From contig CM029129.1 in NCBI GenBank assembly GCA_016859345.1, positions 313,501 through 377,500 on the forward strand: a DNA stretch of 64,000 nucleotides, given 5' to 3'. Positions 24,045-35,000 of the stretch are shown here, one piece after another (position 1 is the first letter of the stretch; every line of letters begins with the position of its first letter). A program made the position numbers and the translations under genes. The notes below the pieces were generated by a model. It made no database searches and was not told the DNA's origin. It saw only the letters and a program-made list of their open reading frames with translations. Source of the DNA: Istiophorus platypterus (Eukaryota; Chordata; Actinopteri; Istiophoriformes; Istiophoridae).

Positions 24045-27000
24045 GGTAGGAATGTAGTAGAGTGAGTTCATTGGCCCAGAGCTGTGGAGGCACTCTGTCT
24101 CCTCCTGCAGTTGTCTGTGCTATCTGTTATCTGCAGGGAGAGCCAGAGTGCTGCTCTACCTTTTCAGGATCTCCATGTGAAGCCAGTCAGGCTGTTACAG
24201 TCATGTGAGTCTCACTAGGGCTATATATGGCATCTGTGGCTTAGAAACTACTGTTAGTTGGGGGGGGGGGGATCCTGTATGCGTATATGTGTCCTCTTCA
24301 GTTGAACCATTAGATATAAACTGTAAAACAGATTTTACGTCAGTTTTTAAGCACAATTCAACCTTTGCATCATGGCTATAAATATCAAAAAGTTGGGGCA
24401 CTTGGAAGAGACGGAATGTCCAAGATTGAGCAGCAGCAGCTTAAATATAATGACTTTTGATCAAGCTATAGACACGCTGGGTCCCACACTCGCCATAATG
24501 CGTAATGCATCTCAGTAGCGTCCTTTAATAGCCTCCTTAATCATAAACTCTCACATCTTGCAAACTCAGTGTCCCTCAAGCCACTCAAGCTAAATCTGAG
24601 ATGATGTTGATGACATTCAGTTGTTATTTTGACAGAGCTCCTCAAGAGCCTCCAAAGATTTTCATGGGTTAGAAAAGTATTCCTCATGAGTAGACTTATA
24701 TTCATGTAAAAAGTCAGTGGAGTGCTATTTTAACATAGTACAGTTCTGTATAGCTGTTTAGGGAATGACTAACTGTCCAGTCTAGTAAGAACAGAAGGAG
24801 CTAGTTGGAACAAGAAAAAACACCTTATTCAGTTGCTAGTCAGCTATATGACGTTTTCCCTGATATAAAAATGTTCAAATGATACCCAGTCCTAACTAAA
24901 AGCAGAAATCTGTCGTAAAAGTCAATTTTTTAAAGACATTAAAATAGGGACTCAAAAATAAGTTTAATGTGTGCTCTGGTTCAGATCTTGGGTTGTGTGT
25001 TGGATGATTCTGCAATTAGCTTAAATTTCACAAATTTCTCTGAAATCATAGGCTGCTACAGCAGCTGATGGCCAATAAAACAGTTCTTTGTCCTGTAGCC
25101 ATTTGCGTATCCCTCGATAATAGTAATTTTTGCACCATCTCTTCCTATCCCTCACCTCCAACCCTCCACTCTATTCTTCTCTCCTCCCTTCTTCTTACTT
25201 CCTTCTTTCTCTTTTCTTCCTCTTTTTCTTACTGCCCCTCCCTCCAGCCATCTGGTCCCTGTTGTCCTTTTCCTGCATTGCTCACTTATTCTTTCTCTTG
25301 TCCTTAATGTCAACCTCTGTTGATATTTTTCTTCACCGCCCTTCCTCTGGCCTCCCTTCACTTCTCTTGGCTGTATTAGAGGTTCAGGCAGTCTTGTCTG
25401 CTTCCCTTGCTGCCCAGACCACCACCCCTCAGACCCAGGCTGAGCCTTTCCCTGCCATCGCCCTCAGCTGCCTCTCTCCACATTCCATGCTGCTGGTGGC
25501 CAGGCAGTTGGGCGTCCAGGCTTCACAGTGCCTCCTGCAGACAGTCAGCCAGAAATACAGGTCTGATTCATATTTTAAAGCATCCAAGGGGCCCCTCACT
25601 CTGTCCCAAAATATGCAAGAATTCACCTTTAAATGAGAAACTTGAAAATGAAACTCTGATTTTGTTGTTGGATAACTGCATTTTGAGTCCAAAACACTTC
25701 ACAAATACTTGTCCTTATCTGGCAATGATCTATGTGTGGAAACTATAGCTTGCTTGGAAAGTAGTTGGACCCATTGCCTGGCTAAAAAAGTAATGATAGT
25801 ATGCTGTTTAGAAGGTCGTAAGAGAAATGTGGAAGTTGTTTAGCCCTTTTAGAGTTCAGACATCCTATTTCCATTTGAAACGTGTGCCCTACCCATCTTA
25901 ATTGTATAACGGAAAGTTTACTTTAGGGTGAACTTTGTTTTGGTTTATATTTGTTAACTAATTAAAAAGTATTAACATTACTCTTTGTTCCTTCCCCTAT
26001 CCTAGCCAAACCCAGATTATTATGGTTTCTTCTCTTATTGATTTATTGAGAGGTACATCGTCTAACAGTTCCAGGTATTTCGAATGTTTTCAGGCTGGGA
26101 ACCCTAATATAGAAAGTGTATAAACACCTTATGACTGTATGTACCAGTGTAAGATCAGCCAGACACACAGGTGCAGATGGTTAAACCTTTGGAGTAAAAC
26201 ATGAAGAACACCACTTTATAATGTTCTCGGTAAGGATGGCTTATAATTACACTCACTTCTTCCTAGAGAAACAACAAAAATGACACAATTTAAGTTTGCT
26301 TTGATACTAAGTGAGTGCTCCCTTCCTGCCTGTATCATTTTTTATTTTTTTAATTTATTTTTTTAGGTTGAACATGTGTTGTCTTCCATGGCTCATTGGC
26401 CACTCATCAGTTCTTTCATTCATTTTGAGCTAAGATGATCTTTTTGCCTTGGCTCTAATCATGCATCACACAGGAACTTTTAGGCTCATGCTCTCATTCA
26501 TGCTTTGCTTTGGCTAACATCATTCACTTCTGGCCAACTAAAACCCTTTCTCCTTTGGAAATTTTCCAAGGATCCACTGACATAGATTTTGCCTCTAATA
26601 TCTCTTGTATTGGTGAGAGATTTGCTGCAGATGAATTACTTTTTTAAAAAAAAGTATTTCATCTTTAAACCATCTTTTCTGCAGCAGAGGAACTAACCAG
26701 CTTTGCTTTTACATGTAATGTAGTAATTGGATGGTAAATGGTCTGTACTTATTATAGTACTTTTCTAGTCCTTTCAACCACCCAAGGCGCTTTTACACAT
26801 TCACATTCAGAGGCAACCATTCACATAGCTTTTTTTTTATACACCAATGATAAATGGGGGCAGTTTGGGGTTCCGTTTCTTGCTGAAGACATGCGGACTG
26901 GAACCGCTGTGCTTCCGGCAGTGGATGACCGCTCTACCACCTGAGCCGTAGCCGTGCCTTGTATGTCACAGAGTGGTGTCAGCAGATGGTTGTAAGGATG

Positions 27001-28215
27001 ATTTCTGTGATGCTGTGTTCTATTTTTCACCAATATCTGCTTCCAGTGCTCATGCATTTTACTCTCTTCAAGTGGCCTTTAATTGTTGCTCTGATCATGT
27101 GCCGCCTTATCCGTTTTGCTGTCACCTAATATCACCCCTCTCTAGTTGCTAAAGTCCTTGCATTATCCCTGTTATGTTGTTGGAGTTCCACAGGAACACT
27201 GCATTTTCTCTCTCTGTCTTGTTGGAGTAAAGATTTAGCAACCAAGAGAAGCTACCACCAGTGAGAATCATACCTGAAGTCCCTGCTACAGCACATGTGG
27301 AGCATAGCGCAAGAAGGTGACTAAAAGGAAAATTTGTCTGTGTCCAAACTACACTCATATTTGTGCCATAATGTACCCATCCAATCGTTGGAGCAACCAC
27401 TGCAAATAACAAATGGACTGTACTTATCTAGCCCTTTTCTAGGCCTATCAACCACTCAAAGTGCTTTACACTACTGCCGTATTCACCCAATCGCACAAAT
27501 TCATACATCATTTTCTATACATACACACAAACACACTAACATTGAGAGCAATTGGGGGGGGGTTCAGTATTTTGTCCAAAACAAGTAGTTGAAACTTTGA
27601 CCTGTGCATCCACTTGTGACATCATGACCAATTCAAGCCAAGCAACAACCTGGTAGCTAGCAAGGATGAGTGATTTTAAGCCAGTGTTGGTAGTTCCGAA
27701 TGGATGTTAAGGCCGTATTCAGACTAGCATTAGCACTGTGTTAAAAAAAAAAAAAAAAAAAAAAAAGATCCCTCAGTTCAGTGAGACCAGCGCAAAGAGT
27801 TCTGGCATAAACTTCAAGATGGTCGGGCCAATAAGATGAACCTGCAGTGCAGTGTAATTTGATCAGACAACACACTGTGTTGCACAGTCATAATGTTTAT
27901 GCAAAAATACCTGGTACATTCCTGGAGAATTTGGGGAGAAATAAAATGATTGTCACTTTGATCATTTTCAAGAATTTTCAAGAAACTCCATCTCATTGTA
28001 TAATTAACTCCTCTGCAGCATTTTGATGTTTGATAAACTTTCAAAATCATGCATGTTTTACTCAAACTGGGTTCCCTGGTTTGTATTTCATTGTTTCTCT
28101 ATACTTGAAACAGAATCCCCAACCACTGTAGCCCTTTGTATTATTTTTAAGATTGTTGTTCTTGTAACTGTGTTTGTGTCTGTGTTTGTGATTTTCTTTC
28201 GTTAGGTTAAATTGA

Positions 28216-28252
<37 letters not shown>

Positions 28253-29765
28253 AAGTCACTAATATACCTCAGGCCTCATTTATTAAAGCATGCATAGAAA
28301 AAGTTGTAAATATGTGTGAAGGAAACTGTCAGTGCTAACAAGAAAATTAAAATATATCGAACTTAGACACGCACAATTTCATGAAATGAACATTGACAAA
28401 TCTCACCTATTATAGGGTCATCTGCTTGTGCAAGGATGAGGGCACTTCACTTCAAAAGTCCTAGTAGACTTTCGAAGTCTATTTCTAGCTATTGTAGAAA
28501 TAGAGATAAAAGAATGAAAAACATCATTGACCAAGAGGCTAAATACAGTAGAGTTAAAAATAAATAAATTATGTTCTGGTAGTGTTCTGGTAATAGTTGG
28601 CATAACATCCTTAATTTAAATTGATAGATATTTTACCTGTCAATTCAAAATTAATGGTATCAACAGTTCATTAATAATCTGAATTGGTTATAACTGAATG
28701 TCATCATCACATCCTCTGGAGCAAGGCTTGAGAAACGATGAAATAGAGGCATTAATAGCATAATTCATTCTGAAAGAAATCACCTTGTCATTCAAATAAA
28801 AACTGAATTGTACCTCTTCAAATGATAGTTTACAATCTATCCAAGTAAAACTCAAAAGAGTTTTTAATCTTTTTGCTCCAGTGGGGAGTGTTTCTATATT
28901 GAGCTATGGAAGAGTGAGAATGACATAAAAAAAGGGATTTTTGTACTAAAAACACTAACTATTGAAGATATACATTTAAAATATGACTGCTTTTTCAGTA
29001 AGTCCTTTTTCTTTTTTTTAGCTGAATGCATAATTGTGTAAAAAGGAGGACTGGGTAGTTTGTCTTCCAATCATTTATTTTGAAATTGTTTAAAGGGAGA
29101 ATCCCTGTGACCAGAATGGACAGGAGGAACAATTACAGCAAACCCTCTCAAGCAGCAAAATCCCTTTCAATTTGCATATGGGCATGTGAGTGTATTTCCA
29201 ATTTCAGAAAGACTTTAGTAAATGCAAGCTGCTGAAGTTTGTTGTCACTGTAAAAACTAATACCTGTAACTATTCTGGGGCATTTCACTCCTTTACAGTG
29301 GGATTGCTTGAAGTGTTTAGGTGAAGTCCTTGAAGTGTACTTCAATATCCAATCTTGTATAATGGTACTGAGGTAATTTCAAAACTTTGGCTGGGTTCAG
29401 TAAGGTTCTCTATTTGTGTTTTTTTTTCTCCAAATGTCTGTCCCTATTTTCTTGACTGTGTTTAGGACAATGGAGAATTGGAGCCCAGAAGAAGAGGGAG
29501 GAGCTCCAGTTGAGTTCCTCATTCTCAGGAGACAGGTAGGCAGGGAAAAGCCCATTTGGCCCATGTCTTGTTTGTTCAGTGTCACTTTTGCCATCTCCTT
29601 TTCCCAGGCTATGTCTCTGTCTAACTGTTGTAGGTGATGAAAATGAGTCGCCGTCTTGCGGTACTTGAGAGGCACAAGGCTGAAAGGAGGAATACTGGAG
29701 TTATCCTGTTCTCTCTGCTTTTCTCTGCCTGCCTGCTCAATGCCTGGCTGTGGATCCGCAGATAA
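19906..29765 (+). CDS. mff: Mitochondrial fission factor-like protein (seven coding exons, 286 aa)
   Basis: Spliced from 19906-20095, 21529-21653, 23312-23418, 24137-24204, 25392-25560, 29466-29535 and 29634-29765. All introns are GT-AG and the phases agree. Mff is a tail-anchored receptor on mitochondrial and peroxisomal outer membranes that recruits the fission GTPase Drp1. Seen here: a start M-S-Q-L-L at 19906, two VPE motifs (residues 21-25 VPEHL and 56-60 VPERL) corresponding to the family's repeated Drp1-binding motifs, a R-R-S-Y-S-D segment at 109-114 resembling the AMPK-target region, a basic/heptad stretch at about 231-262, and one hydrophobic segment at 265-284 followed by R-R and the stop. 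The ending N-A-W-L-W-I-R-R is diagnostic for Mff. Residues about 141-220 do not resemble standard Mff and may mark a divergent fish paralogue. Which paralogue (mffa, mffb or another) is unresolved. Confidence 0.85.
20262..20760. repeat. Possible Tc1-like family C non-autonomous copy (mff intron 1)
   Basis: Begins with TATGCAAAAGTTTGCGCAAC, close to the terminal repeat of the family found at 57350-58750. The interior is AT-rich, carries a G-run at 20643, and has no transposase. The right end is not clear. Tentative. Confidence 0.4.
21529..21653 (+). CDS. mff: mff coding exon 2
   Basis: 3' splice site CACCCACAG, 5' splice site CCGCAG|GTAGCT. Encodes residues 64-105, Pro/Ser-rich with P-R-P-L-F-S-P-S-R-L. 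This matches the position of the S-R-P-A-D-L to T-P-P-R-V-L region of Mff. Enters in phase 1 and leaves in phase 0. Confidence 0.8.
21775..21885 (-). repeat. SINE-like fragment
   Basis: Matches the 3' body pattern of the SINEs at 26731 and 38795: ATTTATATAGCACTTTGGGT, then CAACCCATTCACACATCCAC. The tRNA-like head is missing or unrecognisable. It lies in mff intron 2, starting about 120 bp after exon 2. Confidence 0.45.
22537..22564. repeat. Short (CA)n microsatellite
   Basis: CACACA repeats with one CCC interruption, inside mff intron 2. Confidence 0.85.
23312..23418 (+). CDS. mff: mff coding exon 3
   Basis: 3' splice site TGTATGACAG, 5' splice site AGCTC|GTAAGA. Encodes residues 106-141: S-P-I-R-R-S-Y-S-D-Q-S-F-G-R followed by T-P-P-G-T-P-T-Q-L-K. 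The R-R-S-Y-S-D piece resembles the AMPK-phosphorylated Ser region of Mff. Leaves in phase 2. Confidence 0.8.
23891..24042. repeat. Compound (TG)n-(TGCG)n-(TG)n microsatellite
   Basis: Irregular TG/TGCG sequence from 23891, a clean TGCG run of about 12 units at 23961-24010, then an uninterrupted TG run to 24042. It lies in mff intron 3, about 95 bp upstream of exon 4. Alternating purine-pyrimidine with CG steps favours Z-DNA. Confidence 0.95.
24137..24204 (+). CDS. mff: mff coding exon 4 (predicted, short)
   Basis: A 68-bp exon bounded by TATCTGCAG and TCAT|GTGAGT. It is proposed because exon 3 (phase 2) cannot be joined directly to exon 5 in a plausible frame, while this exon converts phase 2 to phase 1 and stays open. 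It encodes about residues 141-164 (S-E-S-Q-S-A-A-L-P-F-Q and on). A second 3' splice site upstream (TCCTGCAG, 24110) exists. It could be alternatively spliced or wrong. Confidence 0.55.
25392..25560 (+). CDS. mff: mff coding exon 5 (predicted)
   Basis: Follows a very long polypyrimidine stretch (25140-25370) and the 3' splice site GGTTCAGGCAG; the 5' splice site is AAATACAG|GTCTGA. Encodes about residues 164-220, Ala/Thr/Gln-rich, then an A-R-Q-L-G-V-Q-A-S-Q-C-L-L-Q segment that could form an amphipathic helix. Enters in phase 1 and leaves in phase 2, agreeing with exon 6. No clear counterpart in standard Mff; it may replace the alternatively spliced middle exons. Confidence 0.65.
26731..26958 (-). 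repeat. tRNA-derived SINE, full-length-like
   Basis: On the - strand the head starts near 26958 as GGCACGGCTACGGCTCAGGT followed by GGTAGAGCGGTC, a tRNA-like A-box region. The body ends in the AGTACA...ATTTACCAT pattern near 26731. Copies at 38795-39090 and 61213-61447 have the same layout. The B box is degraded. It lies in mff intron 5. Confidence 0.65.
27411..27600 (-). repeat. SINE copy lacking the tRNA-like head
   Basis: Same family body: AAATGGACTGTACTTATCTA, then CAACCACTCAAAGTGCTTTA, CATACACACAAACACAC and GGTTCAGTATTTTGTCC. The head expected on the right is absent, so it is 5'-truncated. It lies in mff intron 5. Confidence 0.6.
27743..27766. repeat. Poly-A tract
   Basis: Uninterrupted run of A; no attached retroposon body was identified. 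Confidence 0.85.
28216..28254. repeat. (AAAT)n microsatellite
   Basis: About nine AAAT units inside mff intron 5. Confidence 0.95.
29466..29535 (+). CDS. mff: mff coding exon 6
   Basis: 3' splice site TGTTTAG, 5' splice site GAGACAG|GTAGGC. Encodes residues 220-243: an acidic S-P-E-E-E-G-G piece, then E-F-L-I-L-R-R-Q, matching the A-A-S-L-R-R-Q block that begins the Mff coiled coil. Leaves in phase 0. Confidence 0.85.
29634..29765 (+). CDS. mff: mff coding exon 7 (tail anchor and stop)
   Basis: 3' splice site ACTGTTGTAG. Encodes residues 244-286: K-M-S-R-R-L-A-V-L-E-R heptads, a basic K-A-E-R-R, then a hydrophobic segment beginning G-V-I-L-F-S-L-L and ending L-L-N-A-W-L-W-I-R-R, stop TAA at 29763. 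The ending is nearly the same as the family consensus L-L-N-S-W-L-W-F-R-R. Confidence 0.92.
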   Translation: MMKMSRRLAVLERHKAERRNTGVILFSLLFSACLLNAWLWIRR

Positions 29766-29777
29766 CACACACTGACA

Positions 29778-30227
29778 TACGGTGATTAGTCAAAACAGTA
29801 TGACCATCCTTGTATAATATGCTGTTGGTCCTTTGTGTGCTGCCAAAACAGTTTCTGTCCACTGAGGTATGGACTCAAAACAAGACTTCTAAAGTTGCCC
29901 TGTGGTATCTGGTCTTGTAAGTTATGAGCTGGAGCCCCTGTGATTCAGACATCCCCCAGGACACTGTCTCCAGTTCTTGGTTTGTCGCTCCCCTGACCAC
30001 TGATGGTCAGTAGTCCCCACTGCTGATGGGGGTTATCCCATAAGCCTTGCTATTTCAGAGATGCTCCGACCCAGGCCCCAATGATTGCTCCTTGTCAGAG
30101 GTGCAATTTTTGATTGTTAATTCACCATTTGATATATCCCAAAACTTAAAATGTGGTGTTTTGAGATTATCAAAATTATTCATAATTATTATCTGTGAGT
30201 GATCATAATGTTTGGCCCAGCTGTGTA
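29778..30227 (-). mobile_element. Internally deleted Tc1-like transposon (family D) in the mff 3' UTR
   Basis: The ends are imperfect inverted repeats flanked by TA: TACGGTGATTAGTCAAAACA on the left, and the reverse complement of TGATCATAATGTTTGGCCCA with GCTGTGTA on the right. Inside are blocks known from fish Tc1 elements: TTTGTGTGCTGCCAAAACAG, CTGAGGTATGGACTC, CCTGTGGTATCTGG, and near the right end CAGAGATGCTCCGACCCAGG and TTGTCAGAGGTGCAATTTTT. The central transposase is deleted. It starts 13 bp after the mff stop codon, so transcripts using the poly(A) site at 31619 would carry it. Confidence 0.7.
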
Positions 30228-31618
30228 TACATTTGTTTGACTGAGCTTTTGAGTACCCACATTTATTCTCTCACTGCTGTCCTTTTAGGAAATATAAACT
30301 TTAAACTGGTTTTTAATGCTATTCTATTCTTTAGCTGCAGTTGAATGTCAGCAGCTGTTCAGGAAATGCAAATCTGTTGAAAATTGGCAATCTAAACTAT
30401 CATCTGTAAATGTCAGAATTTTGTGTTCGTCACTCAGAATAAAAAAGCGAGGACTTCTATACATTTGAGAGATATGGAGAGAATTGTTACAGTAAAATTA
30501 CTATAATGCATTACAGCTTTAGGACAATTTGGGGATTTATAAGGGAATTCTCACTGGTTTTCTTCTGCTATCACCCTGGCTATCCCTATGTCTCTTTCTT
30601 CCAGCAAATAAGTATTTTACTGCATATTTTCTTGGGGGTTAATCAGAGAGATTCTTGGAAATGTAGGAATTGCTAAAGGAGTTGAGGGAAAGCACGTAAA
30701 ACAGAATATGATAAATTACAACACTGGCACACAAAAATGTCAGAATGCCCAGTCATTACAGACACTATTTGATTATGTATCATACTATCAGCTCTGGTGT
30801 TACCATTCTCAAGACAAGCCTTGTAAAAATATCGTCACTTCTGATGTCAAAAACGGGTTCTCCCAACAGCCAAACATGTGTAGAGACATACAAATACACA
30901 TGTGGTGCTTGGAACCACTATTTCAAGGTTTCACATTGAATACAGTTCTGTTAGTACCACAACAGACCAACAGTAGTCTCATGCATACTTATACTAGTCT
31001 CCTAAGTGTCCATTAACTTGATGACAATTATTTAATTAGACAAAAAATAATGTCTGTCAGAGCTAATATATTGAAATTGTGTAGCTGTGTGAAGTCCTAT
31101 TGTCTTTGAGCTAAGTTCAGATGGGAGCAAAATGTTACTGAGTGTGCAGCTTTGATCATTACTACCAGTCACAACTCCACTCAGAAAATATGAATACAAT
31201 GTAAAATAGTAATGTAATCTGAAGATTAGTGTTCATTGATTCGTTTATGCTGTGTAACAGTTTTGGATGAGGAGTGTTACCTCGTTCATAAAGTGGATTA
31301 AAGTTTGGACTATTACAGAGGAATTTAGTGGCATTGATCTGTCAGTTTTAATTTAAACAGTTCTAATTGTCCAAATCTAAGAAATACATCAATACCAATG
31401 AATAAAAAAAAAGTTTGGGTTTTTTGTCTACAGTTCACATTTAATTGATTGAGATAAAGTTCCTGTGCAAGGTTTTTGACCCGGAAACTTAAGATGCTAT
31501 CTGTTAGTTTGTCTTCAGGGTTTAAATATTACTTTAAATGCCTATCATTGGCAGTTGAAGTTTGTCTACTTATTTTTTTTCATATCAAAGCTGTGCTATT
31601 ATTGCTGTATGTTCATTT

Positions 31619-31624
31619 AATAAA
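31619..31624 (+). terminator. mff: Poly(A) signal for mff
   Basis: AATAAA, followed about 20-25 nt later by a CA and then TGCTTTGTGATG plus a run of 13 T (31650-31672), the expected GU/U-rich downstream element. Alternatives with weaker context are at 30438 and 31401. Confidence 0.6.
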
Positions 31625-32078
31625 AGTAGATTTTATATTCAAGTCCAGTGCTTTGTGATGTTTTTTTTTTTTCTGTTTAAAATGGTCACATGAGCCGAGA
31701 TGCAGTCTGATTTCAGAAATCTGAAATTTCTGAAAACAGCTAGATCTTCTAGGAAGGAGGTTGGGATTGATTATTGTGTGTGTCTTTTTGTGTTGGTTCC
31801 ATTCCATAGGGTAGAGAAAGTAGAAGTCACTATAATAAAGCTGTTTAGGTTAATTTTTAAAGGTGAAAGTCAGAGGTGGGGCATGTTGCCTGTTGGCCTT
31901 TGAAGTAGCCTTGACAAAAGACACTCAACCCTTTCTTGCTCCAGGTGCCTGAACCACTGTTGTAGAGAGACACGTTTATTTTGACATTTTTTTCGCTCTC
32001 CAAATAGTTTATCCTTGACCTATGTATGATATGGTGACTAAGTGAGCTCATGTAGACATAACTAAACACCAAAAACAA

Positions 32079-35000
32079 TGAGCCTCTGCATTAATTTATT
32101 TAACAAAAGAATTAAGTTAATACTAACTTAACTCATTTATATTATATAGCAAACATTTGGTTATTTTGAAGTTTGCGAGAAAAAAGTATACAGAAAGAAA
32201 ACTAAAAGACTTCATACCATAATACAAGAAACTATGAGATGAATATTACAAAAAAGATGATTAATCAGTAAATTGCTTTTTATGTGAACTTTGATTGTAC
32301 AGCACTGACTTAAGCAGCATGTATATATACAAACTGGAAACATTGCCTTAGACAAGAATTACTCCAATACAAACATTGAATACAATACAGACATTGATAT
32401 TTTTATTATTTTACAGCCAGTAAACATTAAAAACTACTCTAACTTCAGGTTTTCAGCATATAAATTAGAGTAATCTATCATTTTAAGGAGACTTAACAGT
32501 TTGAACTGAGCTGTTCTTTATCAGGCATTTGTCATATTATGGGAAAACTGCACATTCACGAAGTGCACTGAATGACAGCTGATGATAAGCTCTACATGTT
32601 ACCAAAAGACTGATTTTAATGACTGAAGTGCAAGTACAGAAACAAATGACAACTGCCTGGTAGAGACAAACATGACTCATGTCTGAAATTTACTATGTCC
32701 TCAAAAACAGGTCATTAATATGACCATGGCAGGTGTAAAGGCACTTGCAACACGATTTGAGTCTTGAAGCAGTAACTGCATAGGTAATTGGAGTGAAGAA
32801 AATGGCTTCAAAGTTTAATTTCCTTAAACAAAATGCATACTGTATACTCCAGTTTTTGTGTGCATGGTTGACTGTAATATGTGGGATGCTTTTGTGCAGG
32901 ACGGAGGCAGGACTGAGGCCTGTGCTGAGCTCTCAGGTGGGATGATGAAGTCGCATATCTGTAAGTTACAAAAAGTTTGTTTAAACTTTTCAGATGGTTA
33001 AAAAAAATAATTTGGTGGACTCGAATAAATGGACGTCTGATTCAAAAACACTTTGAAACAGACGCGCTATGTGTGGGGGTATGTTTACTTGTTAATGATA
33101 AGTTCATTCTAACAGCGAATACTGCCTTAATGATAAATGCGAACGTCATAAAGCAGTTCATATAAGTGCCAGTACGAAAACATTTCTTTACATTACATTC
33201 TTTACATTTACAAGTGCTTTATGGTAACACAGTGTAGTAGAGCTGGAATAACTGATTGATTAAAAATGGATGCCAATTTTCTGTCAGTTTTTGTTTATTG
33301 ACTTAATTATCATAATATGCAGAGCATAAATACCCATCGGTTCCAATCTCTCAAATGTCAATAAATGCTGGCTTTCTTCGTCTTTTGAAACTAGAAACTT
33401 AGTGCAAGCCTGATCAGCACTGTAGGTTTTAGCCATCTTATTCCGTGATGTTTCTTGGAGCCCTACACTGAAGTCGAAGAACTAGCCTTTAAACAATTAG
33501 ACAATTTTGTGTTTTGCTAAAATGACACAGAACTCAACTGATCCAAACTATACATCCTTTCATTATTTGGCATTTCATCTTTTGCAACCAACTAACATAT
33601 TTGTATTTTGAAATGTTCTGTTCTGATAAATAAGGGATTATAACCAACATACCAGTTATCAAGAACACTAAATGAAATGTGTTTTTTACAAGGCTGGGGA
33701 TGCCAGCAATAGAAGGGTAAATCAATTTTGCTGCTTTTTTGCTGTAAAAAAAGTGCTAATTTGCAGCTTTTATACTGGACTTGTGAAAGTCATTCAAAAG
33801 GAAAACTCATTATGGTCCCTCTAACCTTGCTTTTTAAAGGATGACTTTGTGTACATTGCAGTCTGCCATCAAGACACCTGCACTCCCACCTAAAGCCTTA
33901 TGTCTCCCACCGGGTCCGTTGTCTTCTAGATTTCAGCTGACCCCTACAAGACACATGATATCACTCAGAAAGATATTTACTGTAAATATTTTATTATAAA
34001 CAGCACCTAATAATGTGCTGATGATGTCAATTTTTTTTAGCCTATACTAATATTGTATTGGATTCTAGGACAACATTGAACTAAAGTGGTTTGGCAGCTA
34101 TAAACATGTTTCATTCAAAATATAGAGTGCTGCATATTCCCTGCCAGGAAACAAAGCAACTTGATTTTCAAATGATTTCACACAAAAGGAGTATTAATTT
34201 CTAAAATGGAGAAAAATAACACCAATCATTTTGATGAGGTGAAGCAGTGGTCTAGGTTCTAATTCCTCACTCAAGATTAGGCATATTCAGTTACAACATA
34301 TCAGTGCATTCCTAATTAAATTCTTCAAATGAGAGAGTCTTTAGTGAAATAATCCTACTGACCCTCTGAAATTGAAACATCAATTGGCTGACCATTCTGA
34401 GCTTCTTTGGTCCAACATTTTTGGTTTTCAGTGGACATCTTGAATCTAACTATATTAAACCTACTGGAAATGTAATATTTAACCACATATGTAAAAGAAA
34501 AATTAATTTTCAAAGGTGCAGCTATTCTTGACTTGAATAGCTGTGCAGAATAACTTGGCCTGATTTAAAACGTAGATTTTTGGGTTGCTGGAACAGGTTC
34601 AACACCTGTCACCACCATAAAACCACTAATAGGCAGATGTACAGTTCAGAAAATTATGTGGTGCATTTAAATGCTAATATGTTGAAATGATTGGAGAGTC
34701 TTTACTCAAAATATTATCACTTATTTCAACAAAACTCTTAAGAAATGAGCTAACCAGGATTTGCTCAACTGATTGAAGAGTGAACATGTAATGCCTTTTA
34801 GGGATGGAACATAAGATGGAGTTTAAGCAGGGATTGTATTTACATGGATGAATACCAATCCATTCTGTGACCTTTGGTATACCTACACTCCACTATGCAT
34901 CGCGTAAAGTAATGCAAAATTGGCATGGCCTGATAACTTACAAAATTCATATTGAGATGGATAAGCAGACTTAGTCCAACATTGAATTACAGTGAAAAGG

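Larger units (their letters stand above)
29766..31645 (+). other. mff: Predicted mff 3' UTR
   Basis: Extends from the stop to the first well-formed poly(A) site, at 31619. It includes the Tc1-like insertion. A weaker AATAAA at 30438 would give a shorter form of about 0.7 kb. Confidence 0.5.

Noticed and set aside
23830..24093. Protein-like frames of Thr-His and Arg-Val repeats
   Set aside because: Produced by the TG/TGCG microsatellite; no coding signal.
25130..25636. 168-residue single-frame ORF
   Set aside because: The first half is a polypyrimidine-rich intron (Ser/Leu/Pro/Phe low complexity) and the last part runs past a donor. Only 25392-25560 is proposed as coding.
28062..28259. Membrane-like small protein on the - strand
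   Set aside because: The Leu-Ile-Tyr-Phe repeats are translated from the (AAAT)n microsatellite.
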